From: Variovorax paradoxus
GTDB lineage: Bacteria; Pseudomonadota; Gammaproteobacteria; Burkholderiales; Burkholderiaceae_C
Assembly: GCF_030815975.1 (NCBI RefSeq)
Contig: NZ_JAUSXL010000001.1
Span: 62,001-126,000 of the forward strand
DNA length: 64,000 nucleotides
Direction: 5' to 3'
The translations under genes and the position numbers were made by a program. The stretch's first letter is position 1, and each line of letters starts with the position of its first letter. The notes beneath the pieces were generated by a model. It did not search any database. It was not told where the DNA came from and saw only the letters and a program-made list of their open reading frames with translations. Below, piece after piece: positions 8,313 through 17,120 of this stretch.

Positions 8313-9662
8313 TCAGCAGTCGCCCCACGCCTCCTCCACCGCCAGCGCAACCGCCGCCAGCCGCGCATCGTCCCCGCGCACAGAAGAAAGCATCAGCCCC
8401 ACCGGCAGTTCACCTTCGCGATGGCACGGCAGGCTGAAGGCGCAGCCGTCGAGGAAGTTGATGGCGAAGGTATTGCGCAGCAGCAGGCCGTTGGCCTTGA
8501 AGAATTCGGCGTCGGCCGCGAGCGCGTCGATGGCCGGCGCGACGATCGGCACGGTGGGGCAGAGCAAGGCGTCGAAGCCTTCGAGCGCTGCTTCGACGCG
8601 GCCGATCCACTCGCGGCGGCGGTCCTGCATCAGGAGGTAGTCGGCGGCGCCGACCGACATGCCAAGGTCCACACGGGCCGCAACCCGCGGATCGAAGCGC
8701 TCGCGCTGCGCACCGATGCGCGCGCGATGCACGGCCGATGCCTCGACGGGCGAGAAGCCGCCCGGCGCGTTGATCCCGGCGATCTCGGCCAGTTCGCTGA
8801 GCGTGACGTCGACCACGATGGCGCCCGCCGCCGACAGCGCACTCACCGCACGATCGAAGGCCTGCGCCACGGCCGGCTCGATGCCGTCGAACATCAGCGT
8901 GCGCGGCACGGCCAGCCGCAGGCCCTGCAGCGTACGCCGGCGCACCGCGAGCGGCGTGCCGGCAATGGCGGCATCGACGACAAGGCAATCGGCCACGCTG
9001 CGCGTCATGGCGCAGACGGTATCGAGCGAACGCGCCAGTTCGAAGGCGCCGGTGCGCGGCACCCGAGCCTGGGTGCTCTTGAAGCCGACGAGGCCGCACA
9101 GTGCCGCAGGGATGCGGATGGAGCCGCCGGTGTCGGAGCCCAGGGCCGCCACGGCAAGGCCCAGTGCGACCGACACCGCGGCACCCGACGACGAACCGCC
9201 GGGGATGCGCGCCACGGCGGCATCCGCGGGATTGCGCGGCGTGCCGTGGTGCGGGTTGATGCCGACACCGGAAAAGGCGAACTCGGTCATGTTGGTCTTG
9301 CCGATGATCGCCGCGCCGGTGCTGCGCAGGCGGGCCACGGCAACGGCATCGGCCAAGGCCGCGGGCTCGCCCTCGCACACGATCGAGCCGGCCATGGTGG
9401 TTTCGCCGGCCACGTCGTAGAGGTCTTTCACCGTGACGGGGAGTCCGGCCAGCGCGGGCAGTGCGACGCCGGCGCGCTGCGCCGCATCGGCATGGCGCGC
9501 CGCGGCCAGCGCCGCTTGCGCGTAGCGCTTCGTGAACACGTGCCGTGCGGCCGGTGTTTCGGAGTCTTCGAGCGCGCGTGCCACGACGGCCTCGTGCGAC
9601 GCTTCGCCGCGCGCGATGCGCCCGCGCAGCGTGGCGATGTCCATGCTGGTGGCGGCCGTCAC
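8313..9662 (-). CDS. Amidase (amidase-signature family)
   Basis: 449-residue amide hydrolase with the Ser-cisSer-Lys triad of the family: Lys in LPVTVKDLYDV, the Gly/Ser-rich signature GGSSSGAAVSVALG, and the nucleophile segment GSDTGGSIRIPAALCG. The GTG at 9662 overlaps the DUF2848 stop (GTGA) and has GAGGTGG before it; an ATG at 9644 is the alternative. It is the last gene of the cupin-TRAP-DUF2848 operon, so it probably hydrolyses an amide taken up by the TRAP system. The substrate is unknown. Confidence 0.88.
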   Translation of the reverse strand: MTAATSMDIATLRGRIARGEASHEAVVARALEDSETPAARHVFTKRYAQAALAAARHADAAQRAGVALPALAGLPVTVKDLYDVAGETTMAGSIVCEGEPAALADAVAVARLRSTGAAIIGKTNMTEFAFSGVGINPHHGTPRNPADAAVARIPGGSSSGAAVSVALGLAVAALGSDTGGSIRIPAALCGLVGFKSTQARVPRTGAFELARSLDTVCAMTRSVADCLVVDAAIAGTPLAVRRRTLQGLRLAVPRTLMFDGIEPAVAQAFDRAVSALSAAGAIVVDVTLSELAEIAGINAPGGFSPVEASAVHRARIGAQRERFDPRVAARVDLGMSVGAADYLLMQDRRREWIGRVEAALEGFDALLCPTVPIVAPAIDALAADAEFFKANGLLLRNTFAINFLDGCAFSLPCHREGELPVGLMLSSVRGDDARLAAVALAVEEAWGDC

Positions 9663-10378
9663 GCGACCACCTCGAGCGCCTGCACGGCGTAGCGGTGCAC
9701 GATGCTGCGCTTCAGGCGCGGGTCGTGGATCTCGAGCTCCATCTCGGTGGCCGGGCGGATGCCCTCGCCCTTGCCGTTGGGAATGGCGCCGAGCGTGCCG
9801 CAGGTCATGAAGCGGCCTTCGTCGCCGCCCTCGGCCTGGTAGATGCCATCGCGCAGCGCCGCCAGCGGGCGGATCGAGGCGAAGGTGCCCTGCTGGTAGT
9901 CGATCCACCGGCCCTCCTCCAGGATGCGCGAGCGCAGCTGCAGTTCATCCTGGTAGGGCGCCACGTCGCGCCAGCGCCAGGCGGTGGTGGCGACCGGCTT
10001 GGCGCACATCTGCTTGGACACGGCGACCGAATAGGTTTCGACGCGGCGGTCGGTGTGGTCGGAGGCCACGGTGAGCCACCACTCGCCGGCGGCGCAAAAG
10101 AGCATCGGCTCGGCTTCGCCCGAGCTCTGCGCGCCGAGCGCCTCGATGGCGGCCGATTGCGTGAGCAGCCCGGCGCTCACGCGGTAGTACAGCGGCACGC
10201 TCGACGGCCGCGGCACGCCGATGGCCTCGAGCTCCTCGATGTGGTGGGCAATGGCAGCGGCGTCGCGGCCGGTCCAGCCGGCAATCACGAGCTGGCGCGG
10301 CGGCACCGAAAGCAGTTGGACCGAGCGCGTGCCGTCGGCCGCCACGCTTTCGCAGGCGAAGGAAAGGGTCAATGACAT
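9659..10378 (-). CDS. DUF2848 family protein
   Basis: 239-residue protein matching DUF2848, a family related to fumarylacetoacetate-hydrolase-like enzymes. Characteristic segments are VPLYYRVS near residue 60, the SDHTDR segment, SKQMCAKP, and FMTCGTLGAIPNGKG towards the C-terminus. Start at 10378 is supported by GGAG seven bases upstream; it begins 26 bases after the TRAP large-permease stop and overlaps the amidase start. The repeated pairing of DUF2848 with an amidase and TRAP genes suggests a step in breakdown of the imported compound, but the activity is not known. Confidence 0.85.
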   Translation of the reverse strand: MSLTLSFACESVAADGTRSVQLLSVPPRQLVIAGWTGRDAAAIAHHIEELEAIGVPRPSSVPLYYRVSAGLLTQSAAIEALGAQSSGEAEPMLFCAAGEWWLTVASDHTDRRVETYSVAVSKQMCAKPVATTAWRWRDVAPYQDELQLRSRILEEGRWIDYQQGTFASIRPLAALRDGIYQAEGGDEGRFMTCGTLGAIPNGKGEGIRPATEMELEIHDPRLKRSIVHRYAVQALEVVA

Positions 10379-10404
10379 GGAAAGGCTCCGCGAACTGGTG
10401 GGGG

Positions 10405-11808
10405 TCACATGAGATAGGCCGGCAGCCACAGCGCGATGGCGGGGAACACCATCAGCACGATGATCGCGAGCATGTAGACGAACATGAAGGGCAGCACGCC
10501 GGCAAAGACGTCGGTGATGGGGCCGGGCTGCCGCCGCATGCCCTGCAGCACATAGAGCACGGTGCCGTCGGGCGGGCTGATCATGGCGATCTCGACCAGC
10601 ATGGTGATCACCACGCCGAACCAGATCGGGTCGTAGCCGAGCGCCGTGACCACCGGGAACAGCAGCGGAATGGTGGTGATCACCATCGACATGCCTTCCA
10701 TGAAGGTGCCCAGCGCCAGGTAGAAGCCGATGATCACCAGCATGATCACCCAGCCCGGGAACGGCAGCCCGGTCAGGAACTTCGCGAGCATCTGCGGAAT
10801 GCCCAGCGACGACAGGATGTAGTTCAGGAAGTACGCGCCGAACAGGATCAGCGCGATCATCGAGGTGGTGCGCGCGGTGGCGCGCATCGACTCGGCCAGC
10901 ATCTTCCACTTGAGCTTGCGGTCCGCCAGCGCCAGCACCAGGCTGCCTGCCACGCCCAGCGCGGCCGACTCGGTGGGCGTGGCCCAGCCGGCGTAGATGG
11001 TGCCCAGCACCAGCGCGATGAGCAGCGCCGTGGGCACCAGGTCCGACAGGCTCGCGATGCGGTGCTTCCAGCCGATGGCTTTCGAGGCCTCGTCGCCGTG
11101 CAGCTTCAGCCTGTAGCTGTAGTACAGGATCACCGCGGTGAACAGCAGCACCACCAGGATGCTCGGCCCCACCGCCGCCAGGTACAGCGCGCCCACCGAG
11201 GTCTCGGTGATCAGCCCGTAGATGATGAAGGTAATGCCCGGCGGGATCAGGTTGCCCAGCGCACCGCCCGCGGCCAGCGAGCCGAGCACCAGCTTCGGCG
11301 GGTAATGGCTCTTCTCAAAGTACGGCAGCGCCACCGAGCCCATGGTTGCGGCGGTGGCCACGCTGGAGCCGGCCACGGCCGAAAACACGCCGCACGAGAT
11401 GATGTTGGTGTGCAGCAGACCGCCGGGCAGCCGGCCCATCCAGATGTTGAGCGCGCGGTACAGCCGCTCCGAAAGGCCGGCGCGCAGCATCACCTCCCCC
11501 ATCAGCAGGAAGAGCGGCACCGACACCAGCACGAAGTTGGTCGAGGGGCTCCAGATCATCTCGCCGATGAAGTTCCAGAACGGCCGGTCCGACAGGCCGA
11601 AACCCGCCAGCAGCGAGAGCACGGCCAGTGCCGCGCCCACATAGATGCCGCCGGCAAAGAAGCCGACGAAGGCGACCAGCACCGCGGCCAGCGCCCACCA
11701 GGGCACGCTGGCTGAAGCGGCGGCCGCGGCCGCATGCCCCTGCACGCCGAAGAGCGATGCACCGGCAATCAGGATGCCGATGGCGACGATGAAGACGATG
11801 GCGATCAT
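10405..11808 (-). CDS. TRAP transporter large permease (DctM-like)
   Basis: 467-residue inner-membrane subunit of a tripartite ATP-independent periplasmic transporter, which couples solute uptake to a sodium gradient in this family. It shows a dozen or more hydrophobic helices and the family loops SVPLFLLMGEVMLRAGLSERLYRALN and VAGSSVATAATMGSVALPYFEK. It is longer than minimal DctM (about 430) because of an extra N-terminal helix pair. AGGAG lies eight bases before the ATG, which overlaps the DctQ stop (ATGA). Confidence 0.93.
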   Translation of the reverse strand: MIAIVFIVAIGILIAGASLFGVQGHAAAAAASASVPWWALAAVLVAFVGFFAGGIYVGAALAVLSLLAGFGLSDRPFWNFIGEMIWSPSTNFVLVSVPLFLLMGEVMLRAGLSERLYRALNIWMGRLPGGLLHTNIISCGVFSAVAGSSVATAATMGSVALPYFEKSHYPPKLVLGSLAAGGALGNLIPPGITFIIYGLITETSVGALYLAAVGPSILVVLLFTAVILYYSYRLKLHGDEASKAIGWKHRIASLSDLVPTALLIALVLGTIYAGWATPTESAALGVAGSLVLALADRKLKWKMLAESMRATARTTSMIALILFGAYFLNYILSSLGIPQMLAKFLTGLPFPGWVIMLVIIGFYLALGTFMEGMSMVITTIPLLFPVVTALGYDPIWFGVVITMLVEIAMISPPDGTVLYVLQGMRRQPGPITDVFAGVLPFMFVYMLAIIVLMVFPAIALWLPAYLM

Positions 11809-12425
11809 CGGGAGACTCCTGCTGCCGCCGCGGGCACGGCGGGTTGCTGCATGCCTTGCTGCGCTTCGGCCACGGCCTCCAGCGTCTCGGCGGCTTCGTC
11901 GACGTAGGTGCGCGACATCAGCATGCGGTCCATGCCGTCGGCGTCATTGGTGGCGAGCTGGCGCACCGCGCGCGCGGCCAGCGCGACCACGGCCAGCAGC
12001 AGCAGGCCCAGGCCGGCGGCCCACAGGCCCTGCGGCAGGGCCAGCGGCGTGTGCAGCGCCGACAGGTCGGTGGCGCTGAAGTCCCACGAGTCCTTGGCGA
12101 GCGAGAAGGCGCCCCAGGCGAAGAAGCCCGAAGCGGCCATGAGCGCGATGAGCGACGCCAGGTGCAGCCAGACGCGCAGCTTCAGCGGCATCTTCTGCAC
12201 CAGCACGTCGATGCGCACATGGCCGCGCTCGAACAGCGTGCCCGCCAGGCCCCAGCTCATGCCGATGGCCATGAGGTAGCCGGTGACTTCGGTCGTCGCC
12301 TCGGTCGAGAAGCCCAGCAGGCGCCGGGCCGCGATGTCGAAGCAGATCAGCAGGGTGATCACGAGGTAGCACCAGCCGGCGATGGTCATCGCCTTGGCGC
12401 TCACCCATTCAAGCATCTTGAACAT
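11805..12425 (-). CDS. TRAP transporter small permease (DctQ-like)
   Basis: 206-residue membrane subunit with four hydrophobic segments; TEVTGYLMAIGMSWGLAG and FERGHVRIDVLVQKMP are the family's conserved core. The start at 12425 (MFKMLEW) is chosen because GGAGA precedes it; an in-frame ATG at 12446 lacks a site. About 45 extra C-terminal residues are polar and Ala-rich. It overlaps dctM by four bases and is separated from the receptor gene by a 156-bp gap holding a hairpin. Confidence 0.9.
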   Translation of the reverse strand: MFKMLEWVSAKAMTIAGWCYLVITLLICFDIAARRLLGFSTEATTEVTGYLMAIGMSWGLAGTLFERGHVRIDVLVQKMPLKLRVWLHLASLIALMAASGFFAWGAFSLAKDSWDFSATDLSALHTPLALPQGLWAAGLGLLLLAVVALAARAVRQLATNDADGMDRMLMSRTYVDEAAETLEAVAEAQQGMQQPAVPAAAAGVSR

Positions 12426-12524
12426 ACGAATTTCTCCAGTGGACACACGCCTCCAGCCTCATGAGCGCTTGCATCGCATTGCCAGGAACACCGCGGAACC
12501 GGCTTTGCCGGGCCGCTGGTGTTG

Positions 12525-12577
12525 CCCCCTGCAAGGGGGTTGGCGTAGCGACACGAAGTGCGCGAAGACTGGGGGTT
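12525..12577 (-). repeat. GC-rich hairpin and possible dispersed intergenic repeat
   Basis: The 156-bp gap between dctP and dctQ contains CCCCC-TTGCA-GGGGG (12525-12539) followed upstream by a CACTTCGTGTCGC-type stretch and a second C-run. Similar C-run/hairpin cassettes are scattered between genes in Comamonadaceae (recalled, not checked). In position it could lower expression of the membrane subunits relative to the receptor. Confidence 0.4.
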
Positions 12578-12581
12578 AGCC

Positions 12582-13655
12582 TTATTTCGCGGCGTACTTG
12601 ATGCCGGTGATTGGGGCGATCACGTCGGCGTAGACCGCCGCGCAGCGCTCGCCGCAGCGCTTGATCCAGCCGGGCAGCACGTCATCGGCCAGGTGCTTCT
12701 GCAGCGACGCGCCGATGCCGGCCTCGGGCCTGGCTTCGACCATGGGCTTCTTCATCAGCGTGTGCAGCTTGCAGTCTGCGGCGCGGCCGACGTTGCAGGC
12801 GATGCCGTCATTGGTGGCTTCCACGCCCAGCTTCCACTGCGCTTCCTGCACCTCGCTCATCGTCTTCTCGAACTGTGTGCGGATTGCCGGGTCGAGCTTG
12901 TTCCACCATGCCAGGTTGACGAAGTAGCCCGAGGTCGACCACGAGAGCGGCAGCGTGTAGAGGTGCGTCGTGACCTCGGGCCACTTCACGCCATTGCCCG
13001 AACCGGCGCCGGTGATGCCGCAGTCGACCGTGCCGCGTTCCAGCGCGGTGTAGACCTCGCCGAAAGCCAGCGACACCGGCTGGCCGCCGAGCGACTTGAT
13101 CAGGTCCGAGGCCGACGGGCCGTTGGTGCGCACCTTCAGGCCCTTGAGGTCGGCCAGGCTTGCCACGGGCTTGCGGCAGAACAGCATCTGGCCCGAGAAC
13201 GGATAGGTCGCGACCAGCTTGATGCCCAGGCGCTCCAGTTCCTTGTTGGCGACCGGCACCATCGCGTCGGCCACCTTGCGGGCCTGGGCGATGTCGGCGT
13301 TCATGCCCGCGAGGTCGACGCCGTCGAGCATCGGCACGTCGCCCGACACGGTGGTGAGCGGTGCGGCGGCGATGTCGACCTGGCCCGAGCGCACCAGGCG
13401 AAGGACTTCGGGGCCGTTCACGTTGCGCTCGGGCCAGGACGAGAGCGTGAGCTCCACGCGGCCGCCGGTCGCCTTGGCGATGCCGTCGCGCAGCAGCGGC
13501 TGGTCGACCTTGGTGTACTGCGGCAGGTTGGGCGCCACCTGCGTGATGGCCTGCACGGCGAGCTTCGGGCCGGCCGGCACCTGGGCGGCAGCGGCACCGG
13601 CCAGCAGCGCGGCGGCCACGGCGACGGATGCGAGGGAAGACAGCGAACGCTTCAT
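12582..13655 (-). CDS. TRAP transporter substrate-binding protein (DctP-like)
   Basis: 357-residue periplasmic receptor. Residues 1-24 are a signal peptide (Ala-rich, ending AAAAQ). The DctP hallmarks are present: GQMLFCRKPVASLADLKGLKVR with the carboxylate-binding Arg, and the SLAFGEVYTALERGTVDCG segment that makes the substrate-lid contact. AGGAG precedes the ATG. Four cysteines late in the protein (IACNVGRAADCK and RCGERC) are unusual for the family and may form disulfides. The ligand is probably a carboxylate related to the downstream amidase/DUF2848 reactions, by inference. Confidence 0.93.
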   Translation of the reverse strand: MKRSLSSLASVAVAAALLAGAAAAQVPAGPKLAVQAITQVAPNLPQYTKVDQPLLRDGIAKATGGRVELTLSSWPERNVNGPEVLRLVRSGQVDIAAAPLTTVSGDVPMLDGVDLAGMNADIAQARKVADAMVPVANKELERLGIKLVATYPFSGQMLFCRKPVASLADLKGLKVRTNGPSASDLIKSLGGQPVSLAFGEVYTALERGTVDCGITGAGSGNGVKWPEVTTHLYTLPLSWSTSGYFVNLAWWNKLDPAIRTQFEKTMSEVQEAQWKLGVEATNDGIACNVGRAADCKLHTLMKKPMVEARPEAGIGASLQKHLADDVLPGWIKRCGERCAAVYADVIAPITGIKYAAK

Positions 13656-13711
13656 CGGGAACTCCTGGGGAAAAAAAGAAAGGGCTGGAAAACGGCTATG
13701 CGACGAAGCGC

Positions 13712-14104
13712 TCATTCGTAGTACTGGATCTCGAACAGCACGCAGCCGGTGCGCGACGCGAAGGGGCCGTGCACCGCCCCCGGCGGGCGGCAGGCGAAGG
13801 TGTAGGGGCCGAAGGGTTCTCCGCCCTCGCCTTCCGCGTCGCAGCCGACCACCAGCTCGCCTTCGACGATGAAGACCTCTTCGTGGAAGTCGTGCACCAC
13901 GGGCCGGTCGATCAGCGCGCCGGCCGACCAGCGGGCCAGTCGGGTGCGCGAGCCGGTGCGCGCGGCGGTGTCGAGGTTGTCGGCCAGCAGCAGTTCCTCG
14001 ATGCGCCCCGCGGCGCAAGGCACCGGCAACCATTCGGTCGACTCCGCATCGGGGCGGATCGCGAAGAACTCGCGATGCGTTTTCTCGGTCATGAGCTTGT
14101 GCAT
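13712..14104 (-). CDS. Cupin-domain protein
   Basis: 130-residue single cupin. The barrel motif HDFHEEVFIVEGELVVG supplies His and Glu metal ligands, and the second motif ends CRPPGAVHGPF. This resembles small ChrR-like cupins with an unknown substrate. Either ATG at 14104 or 14092 could be used; neither has a strong ribosome site. It is the first gene of the cupin-dctPQM-DUF2848-amidase series, 56 bases before dctP and 127 bases after the LysR gene, so it probably takes part in the same pathway. Confidence 0.8.
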   Translation of the reverse strand: MHKLMTEKTHREFFAIRPDAESTEWLPVPCAAGRIEELLLADNLDTAARTGSRTRLARWSAGALIDRPVVHDFHEEVFIVEGELVVGCDAEGEGGEPFGPYTFACRPPGAVHGPFASRTGCVLFEIQYYE

Positions 14105-14231
14105 GGCGCGCAGTGTTGTCGCGCGCCCCTGCAGGGTCAAACGGGAAATTCTTTGGGCGGGCGATAGGATTTCGTGATGCACAGCCCTGGCGCATCGAGG
14201 CGCCCCAGCCCCGGGCGCGGCATGGGCCGGA

Positions 14232-15149
14232 TCAGGGCGCGAGCACGTCGTCGCGGCAGGTGGCGATGAACTGCTCGCACGATATTTGCGCCATGCCGAC
14301 CAGCGCCTCGGCCAGGGGCGACGCCGGCTCCAGCCGCATGCTGGCGACCAGCGGCAGCGCAATAGGCACCGGGTCGACGTCCAGCACCACCAGCTTGCCG
14401 TGCAGCAGGTCCTGCTGGATCACGGCCAGTGGCAGCAGCGCCGTGCCGAAGCCCGTGCGCGCCAGGTCGATCATCGCGCCCAGCGACGAGAAGTAGCTCA
14501 CGCGCAGGTTGGTGCAGCCGCTCGCGTTCTGGGCGATGTTGCGGTAGACGCTCGATTCGCGGTTGAACGAGATGATGGGCTGCGTGGCGATGTCGGCAAA
14601 GGACAGCAGCTTGCGCGACGGGAACTTGAGCGCCAGCAACGGGCTCGTGACCCATCGCATCGCCAGGTTGGCGATGCGCCGGTTGTCGATGAAGCCCGGG
14701 GTGATCTCTTCCGACAGGATGGCGCAGTCGAGCGTGCCGCGCAGCAGATCGTCGCGCAGCCTGGGCGTGATGTCGGAGATCAGCTCCAGCGTGGCGTTGG
14801 GGTATTTCTCGGCGAAGCGCGAGAACAGGTCGGGCAGCCAGGTGTGCGCCACCGTCTCGATCACACCGATGCGCAGCATGCCCGAGAAGGCATCGGTCTG
14901 GCCCATGGCCGCGACCATGCGCGCCTGCATCTCGATCATGCGTTCTGCATGCGGCATGAGCTCGGTGCCCTGGTAGGTGAGCATCACGCCGCGGTGCTCG
15001 CGGTCGAACAGGCGCACGCCGAACTGCTCTTCGAGCGTGGCGATGCGGCTGGAAATGCCGGCCTGCGTGGTGTGCATCTTCTCGGCGGCCGCCTTGAAGC
15101 TGCCCAGCTTGGCGACCCAGACGAAAGCTTCGAGAAAACGCACGTTCAT
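14232..15149 (-). CDS. LysR-family transcriptional regulator
   Basis: 305 residues: N-terminal winged helix-turn-helix (FVWVAKLGSFKAAAEKMHTTQAGISSRIATLEEQFG, residues 10-45) and a LysR substrate-binding domain from about residue 90. It is upstream of, and on the same strand as, the cupin/TRAP/amidase genes and is their likely regulator. The inducer is unknown. Confidence 0.92.
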   Translation of the reverse strand: MNVRFLEAFVWVAKLGSFKAAAEKMHTTQAGISSRIATLEEQFGVRLFDREHRGVMLTYQGTELMPHAERMIEMQARMVAAMGQTDAFSGMLRIGVIETVAHTWLPDLFSRFAEKYPNATLELISDITPRLRDDLLRGTLDCAILSEEITPGFIDNRRIANLAMRWVTSPLLALKFPSRKLLSFADIATQPIISFNRESSVYRNIAQNASGCTNLRVSYFSSLGAMIDLARTGFGTALLPLAVIQQDLLHGKLVVLDVDPVPIALPLVASMRLEPASPLAEALVGMAQISCEQFIATCRDDVLAP

Positions 15150-15216
15150 CGGCCGAGTTTACGGGGAGCCGGGGTCGAGGTCAGTGGTGCAGCGCCCTCG
15201 GTTGCAAGCAACCAAC

Positions 15217-16086
15217 CTATGCCGGCCACAACGTCCTTACCATCTGCTCGTACATGGCATCGACCGCGGGCGAGCGCAGCGACACCTTGCTGCGCAGCGC
15301 CGCCACATCCATCGATTTCAGTTTCGGCAGCTCGAACCCGGCGGGCAGGTTTTGCAATATCTGCAGATGGGCCGGAACGCTGCAGCGCGTGAACACGGCC
15401 ACGGCCAGACCGCTCTCCACCGCCGCCAATTGGCCGGCAAGGCTGGAGCTGTGGTAGACGATGCGATAGGAGCGCCGCTTGGCAGCCAGGCTGGAAAGGA
15501 CCGCGATGCGGGCCATGCTCCCCGCCTCGTAGACGGCAATCGGCAGCGGATCCCGGCGCCAGGCTTCATGCTGCGCTGTGCCGACCCACACCAGGGGTTC
15601 CTGGAACAGGAGCTGTCCGCGCTGCGGCTTGTCCCGGGAGACCAGGGCCAGGTCCAGCTCGCCCCGCGCGATCTTGGGTATGAGGGAGGTCGACTGCTCG
15701 CAGGTGAGCTCGATCTCCACCCCCTTGTAGCGGCCGGCAAAACTGCGCAGCACAGGCGTCAGGTAGGTGGATGCGTAGTCGTCCGGCACGCCCAGCCGCA
15801 CGCGGCCGGCGAGTTCCGGCCCGAACATGGCGTTCTGGATTTCCGACTGCAATTCGAGCATGCGGCGCGCATAGGCCAGCAGTTCCGCGCCCGCCGGCGT
15901 CACTTCCATGTGCCGCGGGCCGCGCAGCAGAACGGCCCGCCCGAGCGCGTTCTCCAGCTTCTTGATCTGCATGCTCACTGCGGATTGGGAGCGGTGAACC
16001 ATGGGCGCAGCGGCAGACAGCGAACCGGCATCCACGACAGCGACCAGGGCGCGCAGCCAGTCGATCTGGAAATCGGGATGCTTCAT
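15217..16086 (-). CDS. LysR-family transcriptional regulator
   Basis: 289 residues with the LysR DNA-binding domain (AGSLSAAAPMVHRSQSAVSMQIKKLENALG) and a PBP2-like effector domain. It is transcribed divergently from the EamA exporter across a short gap that carries TTCGAA-based repeats, the classical layout for a LysR regulator that controls its divergent neighbour and itself. It also precedes the next LysR gene by 67 bases on the same strand. Confidence 0.92.
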   Translation of the reverse strand: MKHPDFQIDWLRALVAVVDAGSLSAAAPMVHRSQSAVSMQIKKLENALGRAVLLRGPRHMEVTPAGAELLAYARRMLELQSEIQNAMFGPELAGRVRLGVPDDYASTYLTPVLRSFAGRYKGVEIELTCEQSTSLIPKIARGELDLALVSRDKPQRGQLLFQEPLVWVGTAQHEAWRRDPLPIAVYEAGSMARIAVLSSLAAKRRSYRIVYHSSSLAGQLAAVESGLAVAVFTRCSVPAHLQILQNLPAGFELPKLKSMDVAALRSKVSLRSPAVDAMYEQMVRTLWPA

Positions 16087-16097
16087 CGTCTCTCCAA

Positions 16098-16125
16098 TTC
16101 GATATTCGAATGATAAGCGTTCGAA
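16098..16125. promoter_or_regulatory. TTCGA(A) repeats between the divergent lysR and EamA genes
   Basis: Three copies: TTCGA at 16098-16102, TTCGAA at 16105-16110 and 16120-16125. The last two are 15 bp apart start to start, as in bipartite LysR sites. The block begins 11 bases from the LysR start and covers the most upstream ATGs of the EamA frame (16110, 16128), which argues that EamA translation begins at 16170. Confidence 0.5.
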
Positions 16126-16169
16126 CTATGCGCTTTACGCCGCTGTCGGTCCGGCAGACGATCGCCTTC

Positions 16170-17108
16170 ATGCAAAAGAAGGCTCAGGTGCCCCCCGCGT
16201 TCCGGGTGGCGCGGCAATCAGATCGGGAAAGCACGGGGCAATGGCTGCTGATTGCCGGCGGCATGCTGCTCGGCACCCTCGGTGTCTTCGTGGAAGAAGC
16301 GAATCAGCATCCGCTGGTCACCGTCCTCTTTCGCTGTGCCTTCGGTGCACTGGCCTTGCTCGCATGGGGTGTGGCAACCGGGCGAATGCACGAGTTGCGG
16401 CTGCGGGGCAACAGCCGGTGGATCGCTTGCGCGACGGGATGCCTGATGGTCGTGAACTGGGCGCTGTTCTTTGCGGCCATCCCGCGCATATCGATTGCGG
16501 TGGCCACCATTGTTTTCCACATCCAGCCGGTGTGGATCATTCTCTTCGGCGCACTGGTGCTGCGTGAAGCGGTGTCTCCACGCCAATGGGCGGCCACCCT
16601 GGCCGCGCTGTGCGGGCTGGCGTTGACGACCGGCCTGGTGGGTGGCGCCGCATCGGGGGTCTCATGGGGGAGCGACTACGCGCTGGGCCTGCTCATGTGC
16701 CTGGGCGGCTCGCTGTGCTATGCCGCCGTGGCGATCCTGGCCAATACGGAAAAAATCATCACGTCCTATGCCCTGGCCTGGTGGCAGTGCGCGACCGGCG
16801 TCGCCGTTCTGGCATGGGTGCCTTTTGTGTTCGGCTGGCCGGACCAGGCGTCGGCATGGGCTTGGCTCGCGGGGCTGGGCGCGCTGCACACCGGCCTGGC
16901 CTATGCCATTCTCTTCGCGGGCATGGCCCGGCTTCCCCTCGGGAAGATCGCCGTTCTGCAATTCGTGTACCCGCTGACCGCGGTGCTGGTGGACTGGTGC
17001 GTGTATGGCCGGACCTTGAATGCCGTCCAGGTTGCGGGCGTTGCCGTGATGGCCCTTGCGCTGTGGACGATCAAGAAGCCCAAGCGCGATGCGGCCGGCG
17101 TGGGTTGA
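16170..17108 (+). CDS. EamA-family (DMT superfamily) transporter
   Basis: 312-residue inner-membrane protein with ten hydrophobic helices in two EamA repeats (RhaT/YdcZ-like drug-metabolite exporters). The second repeat contains the LGALHTGLAYAILFAGMARL core. The frame is open to 16110, but the start at 16170 (MQKKAQ) is preferred because an apparent operator occupies the upstream ATGs and because 20-25 residues before the first helix is usual. Likely an exporter of an amino acid or other small metabolite that the divergent LysR senses. Confidence 0.85.
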   Translation: MQKKAQVPPAFRVARQSDRESTGQWLLIAGGMLLGTLGVFVEEANQHPLVTVLFRCAFGALALLAWGVATGRMHELRLRGNSRWIACATGCLMVVNWALFFAAIPRISIAVATIVFHIQPVWIILFGALVLREAVSPRQWAATLAALCGLALTTGLVGGAASGVSWGSDYALGLLMCLGGSLCYAAVAILANTEKIITSYALAWWQCATGVAVLAWVPFVFGWPDQASAWAWLAGLGALHTGLAYAILFAGMARLPLGKIAVLQFVYPLTAVLVDWCVYGRTLNAVQVAGVAVMALALWTIKKPKRDAAGVG

Positions 17109-17120
17109 TGGCCCTGGCGC

